Shown piece after piece: positions 1-9,400 of a stretch of DNA of 64,000 nucleotides (the stretch's first letter is position 1; each line of letters starts with the position of its first letter). Source of the stretch: Trematomus loennbergii (Eukaryota; Chordata; Actinopteri; Perciformes; Nototheniidae); contig JAAOOA010000012.1 in the NCBI GenBank assembly GCA_012861695.1, forward strand, positions 4,298,270-4,362,269. Direction: 5' to 3'. The position numbers were made by a program, and so were the translations under genes. The notes under the pieces were generated by a model. It made no database searches and was not told the origin of the DNA. It saw only the letters and a list, made by a program, of their open reading frames with translations.

Positions 1-496
1 TGCATGGATCTGCTCACATCGGGGGACATGGACAGCGCGCAGAACAGGGCGCGTGACCCTGTGTTATCTAGGTATGTCTGCAGGGAGTCTAACCTGTTCA
101 TGAACCCGCAGGAAGAGCTGCCCGCGCCGTCTCAGGTGGAAGAGATGTTGCCTTTGATACCATACTCTGCGTACTCCGCAAATCCGAACCTATACAGGGA
201 CACTCCGGGAGCGTGGTGCGCCCGAAGCAACCGATCCGAGCCGGAGAGGGGCGGTTTAAGCGGACGTAATTTGTTGTGCAATACTGTAACTGTGGGCCAG
301 CATCTCTCGGATCCATGCAGGAATGCCACTGTCTCTGGTACAACAAGGAGGACAAAGATGGCATGCGAGCAGCGATGGCACACGGCTATGGCCAAATGGA
401 AAGTTACCAAAGTGAAATTCCTCAAGGACACGGCACTCTTTCCACTATCAAGACTGAACCATCTGTTTGGCTGGATTGCTCTGATCGCACTTTTAG
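1..496 (+). CDS. ar: ar exon 1 (3' part), N-terminal transactivation domain
   Basis: The window opens inside exon 1, so the start codon is not seen. Bases 1 to about 265 read openly in the frame starting at base 1 (for example [20 protein letters not shown]). From about 270 to 496 the protein-like reading is in the frame whose codons begin at multiples of three, and it contains [14 protein letters not shown] and [18 protein letters not shown]. The two frames are related by loss of one base somewhere in about 250-285. IKTE at 447-458 fits the sumoylation consensus and sits where human AR has its second SUMO site (VKSE). The exon ends in CGCACTTTTAG before GTAAGT, and the final AG joins G at 1455 to form Arg. 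Membership in ar rests on the correct splice phase and on resemblance at the SUMO/tryptophan region. Confidence 0.85.
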
Positions 497-3400
497 GTAA
501 GTACGTTTCAATGATTTGCTTTGACTTGGTTTTGTTGGCATAATATCGAGAGTGCAATTATACTGAGGGCTTCATTCTGTCCACCCAAGTTCATCTTTTT
601 TTTGTCAGAAATAAAAGGACAAATGCACCGTGAACATTGTGTAGTGACCATGCTTTAATCTGCCCAGTTGTTGCATGTTGCTTTGTTTGATTTTTAAATA
701 AGGGTTATGAACTTGATCCTTTATTAAATCCATTGTCTATAGCTACAATCTCCTCCTGTTCTTCTTGATATTTATATATAGAGCTGCAGAGGATTTTTGG
801 ACATGGCTGCACAAATAAATAAAATCCACCCAACATTGCATTATCCTCTGCTATGCCTTATGCTGGTGCCCAGTTGTGCTGCAGAGACAGCTGTGTAATC
901 AGCATTACATTATTTGGGCTCTAACAGCCACATGTGCTCATCTCGGCCTTGGTCAAGTTGTGTTTTAGTGTTTAGCTAGACTGAATCAAAGTTGACCTTA
1001 TCCCTAACTTGGACTGTGTTGTGACTAACTGCATAAAATACCACTTACCGTAATATACCACTGTCACTGTAAACAAGAGATACAGCACCTGTTGCTGCAT
1101 CTGGCTTTGAATAGAAGAGAATGTCCTGATTTTACTGCCCTTAAAAAAAAAATCGAACTTTGCTGGTTAATCACAGATGTGCCTCACTTGTTATATAATC
1201 AATCATGGAATAGGGAAATGTTTTATAACTGGATTGGATTTAGGAAATTAGTGCCCTGAATGTCATAACAGGGAGCCATCTCTGAGACAAAACCTAGTGA
1301 CCTAAATTAACTGCTAATACGCCTAGTTTGACTGTCTGCCTTTGTTCATGCTATTTGCAACTGTTAATGATGAAACCATTTAAAAAATGCAGAATCTGTG
1401 CCCACTGGTGAATCCTTTCTCTTTCATATGTTTTTTTATGTTTTATGTGTCCAGGCATGAGGATTTGTTCCCAGGTGTGTATCTGTCGGACAGGAGAGTG
1501 TGTCAGGTTTGCAGCGACGAAGCCTCAGGTTGTCACTACGGAGCCGTCACCTGCGGCAGCTGCAAAGTATTCTTCAAGAGAGCCGCTGCAGGTGGGTGCG
1601 ACACCAATTTAAACACACACGAGTGCACACAAAGACACCCACAATCACTCGAGCACTGATTTAATTTCTTGCGCCCACTCGTTGGTGCATTCAGGCAGGG
1701 CACAGTGACCTTACATTATGAGGGCGAGTTATTTCATGTTATCAGTAAACACCCACATATCAGCACTATGAGTGGAAGCCGAATCATTGTTGAAAACACT
1801 CCCTCATCCCTCCGAAACTTTTCTGTACCACCAGGTAAGCAGAACCATCTGTGTGCCAGCCGGAACGACTGCACCATCGACAAGCTGCGGAGGAAAAACT
1901 GCGCCTCATGCCGTTTAAAGAGGTGCTTCATGTCAGGAATGAGCCTCAAAGGTGAGGGACTAAATATAAAATCCCAAAGAGAGACTGAGCATGGAAAGTA
2001 TGAGGGATTTTCATTTGAAAAGAGGGTCAGGGTGGTTAGATAGCTTACATGCATTGGATCAGAGCTGACTAATCAAATGTCCCTGCTTAAATACAGTGTA
2101 ACAAATTTGTTTCAGAAGAGCTTTTTCCTGGCCTTGCCCCTCTGCAGTGATAAGGAACAGAATCTGGCTTATACTCGTTTCGTTTTTTTCCCTGATTTGC
2201 TTTTATTTATTGTGTAATAAATCAGACAAAACAACGTATAAATGGAGACTTGTTATCTCCTTTCGGCCCTGTTTTCTTCTCCTTGTCTAGGTCGTAGGCT
2301 TAAGGGAGCCGGACAGCCGAGGAGCGGAGAGGAGGAGCTTCCTCCGGCTCCCTGGGGAAACAGAGATGCCATCTTGAAGCCTGGAAGTGCAGCTGTAGCG
2401 GCTCAAAGTGAGGATAAGTGTCTCATAAACTCCACTTAACATAGTTTTACTTGTAATATTACTTTAATACTCTTCTTCTGTATGTCTTCAGTAGCTTGCC
2501 TGGCTTCAGGGATTCCCCCAAGCGTGCGCTCCTGCCGCTCCCTGCTCAGCGTCTTGCAGGCCATCGAGCCGGCTGTGGTCAATGCCGGGCATGATCATGC
2601 GCAGCCAGACAGCCCCGCGTCCTTGCTCACCAGCCTCAATGAGCTGGGGGAGAGACAGCTGGTAACTGTGGTGCGCTGGGCCAAGGCAATACCAGGTAAA
2701 TCACTCTGGGCCAAGGTTGACTTGTACACGAGTCAACACCACATGTAGGTGTTTTTAGTTGGTGTGTCCAGACAGATTGTATTGTTTTAGGCTTAGCAAA
2801 ACCAGCGAGGTCACGCTTTCTGAGCAAGATAGGGGGATAACACTGAGAGGTACATTCAATTTCCCAGTAATTTACATCGTCAGGAAATGTCTGATATCCG
2901 ATCTTATATTTGTAATCTTGGGGCAAGGCCACGACATCACCAGATGGCAAGCCTCGCCAGGATTTGATGCATATTGAACACGTTTGATGAGCCAATCCCT
3001 TCCAAACCTGTTCATAAATAGACCACTAGAGGGGGATACGCTCATATCTATGGCAGGGTGGAAAAGGCAAACACTGTATCCACACTGCTGTGATTCTTCT
3101 TTTAATTAGTATGAAGTGTTGATATCTATTCAACTGAACTGGGTAGTGTGATTTCATGATGTGCAGTTAATAAAAAATGTGTTTTTTACAGGTTTCCGTG
3201 ACATGCACGTGGATGATCAGATGTCTGTGATTCAGTTGTCATGGATGGGGGTGATGGTGTTCGCGTTGGGATGGAGGTCCTACACACTCACCAACAGCTC
3301 CCTGCTCTACTTTGCTCCAGACCTGGTGTTCAATGAGTAAGTAGTGAAGAAATACTTGAACCAAAGTTCTGATATTGTTTTCAAAGAATGGAAGTTAGAA

Positions 3401-6400
3401 GAAGTTTGTCATGTCGCAGTTTCTTTAGCAGACAAATAAAGTTTGTGGCGGCCCTTAACCGCTGTAGTAATTACTGTGACATTTGGCTTTGTTGGAATAC
3501 GAAGAGTTTTCACTTGTCACCGTGATGGAAAGAAAAGCCACTTAGGAATACAAGCTTCAGAGAAAGATGTATAACAAATAACACGATGAACGGCGTCTTT
3601 TTCTAAGCGAGACAGTAAACAAGTCTGTTGTGTTCTTACATTTCCCTTTGCGTCTGATTTACGTGGCCACAGAGGGATCACATCAGATGAATTATTCGGT
3701 TTCATCTCCACGAAACCATCAGTCCCCAAGAACTTCAGCGGTGTCGAGGTTTTTTTTTTCTTTTTTCAATTTGACAAGTTCTGATTCGCGCCGCAACCTC
3801 CTCCAGCCTTTATCAAAAAAATAATTCCTGACACCTCAACTCCTGCTTGTTGTCCTTTCTCTGTACTTTCAGCAAACTTCACGCAGAGTTTTGAAATTAA
3901 ACGTTGCACTTGATAAAACAGAAGTAAATTACCACCCTGCCATTTCTTATCAGTAAATAGCTTTCCGTTTTTCCGTTTTTGAACGAGCGTGTCGCTGAGT
4001 AAAACCAGCCTCGGGCCCTCGGAGCAGCTTTCACTTCGTGCGACATTAGCAAAACACTCATTCCGCCTGCATTAGACCTCTGTCACTCTCTAGGGCTGCT
4101 TCTGAACTGCATGGAAATTGATACGCCTGCCCTTGTTGCTGACCCTCATTTTCCTCAGGCTCTACGTCGTTCCCTTTTCCATTATCCAACTCACTCATTT
4201 TATTCTCACCTCTGCTGCTTTTTCCACCTCGGTGTCAATTAATTGTCTTCCGTCTTTTCTTCCTCGCCTGACGCTCTCTTTGCCTCCTCCTTATGTCGCA
4301 CCCGGTGCTCCTTCTCCTTCCTCTCACTCACATCGTCCATTTTTTGTTTTCCCCCTGCAGCCAGCGGATGCAAGTGTCCAGTATGTATGAACACTGTGTG
4401 AGGATGAAGGTGCTCTCCCAAAGGTTCTGCATGCTGAAGGTCACCCAGGAGGAGTTCCTCTGCATGAAAGCCCTGGTCCTCTTCAGCATCAGTGAGTCCG
4501 CTGGGAAAAAGGAAATAATACGTTGAATGTCATGTCGAGCAGAGAAATAAGAGTATAATTGAGTTCAGCCATTCTTCTGGGAATTGATGGGTGGGATAAT
4601 GTCCGTGAGATTTATTGTTGTGTTCTGGGTTTGTGGTCACAGTGCCAGTGGAGGGCCTGAAGAACCAGCGTTGTTTTGATGAACTGCGGACCTCCTACAT
4701 AAAGGAGCTGGACCGCTTGGCGAGCCACCGCGGAGAGACCACCCGCACACAGAGGCTGTTCCAGCTCACTCAGCTGCTGGACTACCTCCAGTCGGTAATA
4801 CACACTATTCTACACGTATATGACGAGGGAAAAGTCAACAGCCATTGCGAAATCGAACAAAATTAAAAACAGTTCAATCCCAGAATAAGAGTCAGGTTTA
4901 TTGCCGTCATAAACATAGCATGAGAAAAGTGTTATAAATAAAAGAGAAAATAGAACTATTAAAAAAATGACTATAAAATATAAAGACATGTTAATAAGAA
5001 TACTACAAGAGAAGTACAACAACAATGAGACGCATTACTAAGAAACATTTCATATTTGCTCACTTAAAATATTATGACTGGTCTTTTATAGTTCTATATC
5101 TACTCTGTCGAGGTCTGGGGAAATACATAAAAATCACAAATGTAGTTCTTATACTTCAGAATGTCATAACATTTGTTAAGAGAGCTGATGATCATGAACT
5201 AACCAAGACTGTAAATTATAAGCTTACCTGCTTTAAATGTATGGATGGACTTTAAAACTTGCACAATTAATGTATAAAGCAACAAACTGCAACATGCTTC
5301 CAGACTGCATCCAAAAGTGGTTCCAACTTAGAGTCAGTCACCAGTAACTAAGGGGAATTTGCAAGTTAAACAAATTAAAGATTGGACGAAATGCAAAACA
5401 TTTTAAATAGTAATGAAAAGGAAATTTAAATTTGGGATAAACTTGAATGATTTAAACAATATAAAATAATAATAATAAGAGGATAAACAAAGCTGAAATA
5501 ATACAATTGTGTAAATAAATGTTTAGTTTGGACTTTTGGGGATTATATCTAAATGTAGTTTTTTCATTTTCAGTGTATACTATTAATGATAATTGTATGA
5601 TAGATGACCTTTTAGGTCAGCTTTAGTTTGTCAGTATTTGAAGAGGAATTAAATAGTTTATTTCTTATTTTCATATTGGCGTTTGAGTAGTGTGTCAAGA
5701 ATGAAAAAAGTGACCTAAACTACTTAAATATATAAAACCCCAAAATTAGATTCGATTAAATATACTTTTTATTGATCTCAATTTGGGAAATTTAAATTCA
5801 AAGTATAGTAGTATAGTATAGAGTATATCTATTGAATACACAATGTAAATATACAGAATTCAAGGCGTTGTACATTATGATAGGCCAGCATAACACAAAC
5901 TCACAAAATGTCATATACAAGATACAATTTACAGTTAAGTTTGCAGAGTAATTACAGTTTTTAAATGACATTTAAATATATTCAAATGAAACATCAGAGT
6001 GGAATCTGGTTAAATGCTGTGACTTTAAACGTTCACCTTAATGTCATTAAGCTAGCGTCAAGGACCTCCATGAACCAGATTCAGTGTGTATCAAAGTTCA
6101 ACTAGCTGCGCCACTCTAAGTTTGTTGATCATTTAATTCCTCACTTACTTTATCAGCTATTATGTTTAAAATTCAAGCAGTGGTCCATTTCATTTCAGTT
6201 GCAGACAGACAGTAATGTCATCCATTTTCTCTGAACCCAGGGTAGTGGGTACACATCAGTTCGGGAACAAATCCCCAGCCTGCCACTGCACACAGGGAAA
6301 GTACTGAGTCACCCTCTGGTGGTAGCAGTGACTCATATACAATTACTGTGAGGATTAAACTCACATTTTCCATCATGCAACGCATCCTTAATCTAGTCCC

Positions 6401-9400
6401 AGCCAATAGAGTGGTGCAGGAATGAGTCCTAAAACCCGGAAATGAGTTAGCATTTCAGCACTTCCAGGGTTCCTCGTAGTCAATGTTTTTTTGAATTAAT
6501 CAGAATTAGAAATACTTAAATAATCAGGGGGAAGCTGGTTTTTGTGACAGTTGTTCCATTATAGAATGAATAAAATAACTAATACAAATATAATGTACTA
6601 TATAATAAAAGTAAGAATGTGCAATAAAAGATCAAATAAGATATATAAATTAGGTTTTAGTTAAGAATTAGGTTTTGGTTAGGTATCTGAAATAAGGTCT
6701 ATGGTTAATTCAAGCTCACAAGATTTCCAGTTTTGTTCCATGATATAAAATGCGTCAGTGAATGCCTCACTCGTGAATACCTGAAGCTTTAACATGTTTA
6801 AAAATGTGCGGTTGCTAACAAGTGTCTTAAAAAGATTTCTAAATGTCATCCCACGGAATATTAGCCACCTTTAGCTTAGCAGAGGCACAGCCATGCTACC
6901 GTGATGTAGTTTGTTTATAGCCTAACATTAGCTTTTACTTCTGGCAGTTGGATTTTAGCTATTATTATAAAAGTGGTGTTAATATGTGGAGACTATCATA
7001 AATGTGTGGAAATATCCCAGGGAGGGAGGCCTTGGCTATGATGCCTTCCGGGTCTTTCTACAAACATACATCATCTCTGCACCGCACTATGTAATGCTGT
7101 AAGACGCACGTTCAAACTAAATACAGTATCAACAGGAAACAGCAGCATCAGCTGATCACGTCTGCAAATGCAAACATGACACATGGAAAAATAAACCTGT
7201 TTTGATATTCTTCACACCTGTAGGTGATTAGTGTGAAGTTGTAAACCTCGGGTTGACTGGAATACACATTGCTCACAGTGCCAACAACGTGAGAGGGAAG
7301 GAGGGAATTTTATTTGTCCAAATAAAATTCAGAGCATATTAAAGCAACCAAGGAAACTTGCACCAGTTATGACAATATAAATAGTTTTACATCTGTTTTT
7401 ACTAGCACACCAGCATTGCTCTTGGTAGACGCCTTTATCACGACACAATAAACATTTAACAGACTGAAGTGTTAAAGTTCAAGTTAAAGCCTTTTATTGT
7501 CATTGTACACAGAGTATAACGAGATATAATAGGCAAGTGCCTTGAAAAGCTTAAAGTCCAGCCTGAGTCATGTATGCTGCATTTAGTTAAAGTAGTATTA
7601 AATGTGAAACCACAAAAGCTTTAAAGAAAAAAGAGCAGCTATAAAAGAAAAGAATGCTTACAGAACAACATGTATCTTTCTTTGTATGTGTTTATGAACA
7701 TTATACATACTCTATGTCTATTAATGCTTTAGGAAACAAGAAAAAGATAAGAAACTAACAATGCATAGCAATGTTGAGAGAAATAGCAACAGTTGAATCA
7801 CAACACAACAACAAAAAACGATGTCACAAGTCAGGTTAGCCCATATTCAAATCCATATTTCAAAGGTTTAAGGTTAACAACTTATTTTTAATTAATTCTC
7901 AAGGAGTTTTTTGTCCTACAATCCAAGTTGAGTGTTCCACATTCTTAAACAAATAATAATAATTAATAAGAACAAAATAAACACCTAACAACATTCAAAA
8001 TGTACTAAATTAAATGGTTCCAATGAATGCTATACAACCCTTTTATTGTTTTTTTTTACTATAATTTGCACATCCCTCTACTTCATGTACAGAAAATGCA
8101 AAGATAAATAAAGTCATTTAAACCTGAAAGAAAGCGTCCATGGGTTTCTTAAGCGTCCATGGCTTTTTTGAAAGGAGCTATATCATTTCAAGTTATTATT
8201 ATTATTATTAACAAAAGTATATTTGAGGTTATTATTCCTAAAACTGTAACTGCATACCTGGACTATAAACAACTCTGTTAATGGAGATATTACTACAGAT
8301 TGCTGTTTGTGATGCCACCACTAGAGGGTGCACATCGACTGCTTTCCTCCTCAGTACTGTCATCATAGCTTGTAAAACTAATTGGTAATAGCAATCTAAA
8401 AAAATAAACCTTCGGTGGTTGACGCGAGCCCAGAAACGCTGGAAAGTTTCCCCCCGAAGAGAGCCGAGCTGCGGCAGTTTGAGCCTCAAATCTTTCGCTG
8501 TGGATTTACTCTTAAAGGCTCAGCTTTGTCAGTGTCCCACTCACATCTCAGATCTCCTAATGCCTTATGAGTTGGAGGCCAGCCAGGGATTGTCTGGCAG
8601 GGCCCTTAAGGCAGAAAAAGCGGAGTTGATCAAGACCCTGCCGTTCAGACCCCTCGGCTTCCCCCTGCCTGAGGGGCTTACAGCGGCACAATGAGTGTCA
8701 TCTCTTAAACCACCTCCATGGCAAGAGACAGCTTCCATGTCTTTTTCCCTTTCCTCCTTTATCTGAGGGCTTTGTTCTCTTTCAATGCTGTACACATACA
8801 CGCGTCACATCTCTGTCACTAATAACCACCAGTGGAAGAAGTACTTTACTTAAGTCAAAGTAGCATTACTAGATTGTGACACATTACAAATACTCTGTCA
8901 CAGGTGATGCATTCAAAATCTTACTTGAGTAAAGTTACAGAAGTATTGGAATCACAATATTCCTAAATACTAAAAGTGCTCACTAGGCATAATGGCCGCT
9001 CTAAGATTCCTATACAATACAATCATTTTTTTTAAATCATTTTAGCTTTTACTTATTAACTTTTATACTATTGTTTATTATTTTCCCATTATTTTGAAAG
9101 AGGCTGATCATTGGAGAGTTTTTTTCTTTAAATCTTCTTGACAGTTCCTCAAATCCATTAGTCAATGTCCTCCCAGCCTTTTTAATTTTATAATAATGCA
9201 TGTATCTCACTTTGACTGCAACATTTAAACATTATCTGAGGAGCTGCTGTCAAACTAATGTTTTTTATCCTTCCTTTAATATATTATTTACATTCATTTT
9301 TACTAAATTAAATGAAGATATTCATTTATTGGTAACTTTACATATGAATTGTGATATGAATTGTGACCCTAACCCACTTAGCTGTTAAAGGGGGCGCTGG

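Noticed and set aside
266..320. A 55-base GT...AG 'intron' in ar exon 1 explaining the frame change
   Set aside because: Removing it does not bring the two AR-like frames together, and the skipped sequence itself looks like protein in the downstream frame.
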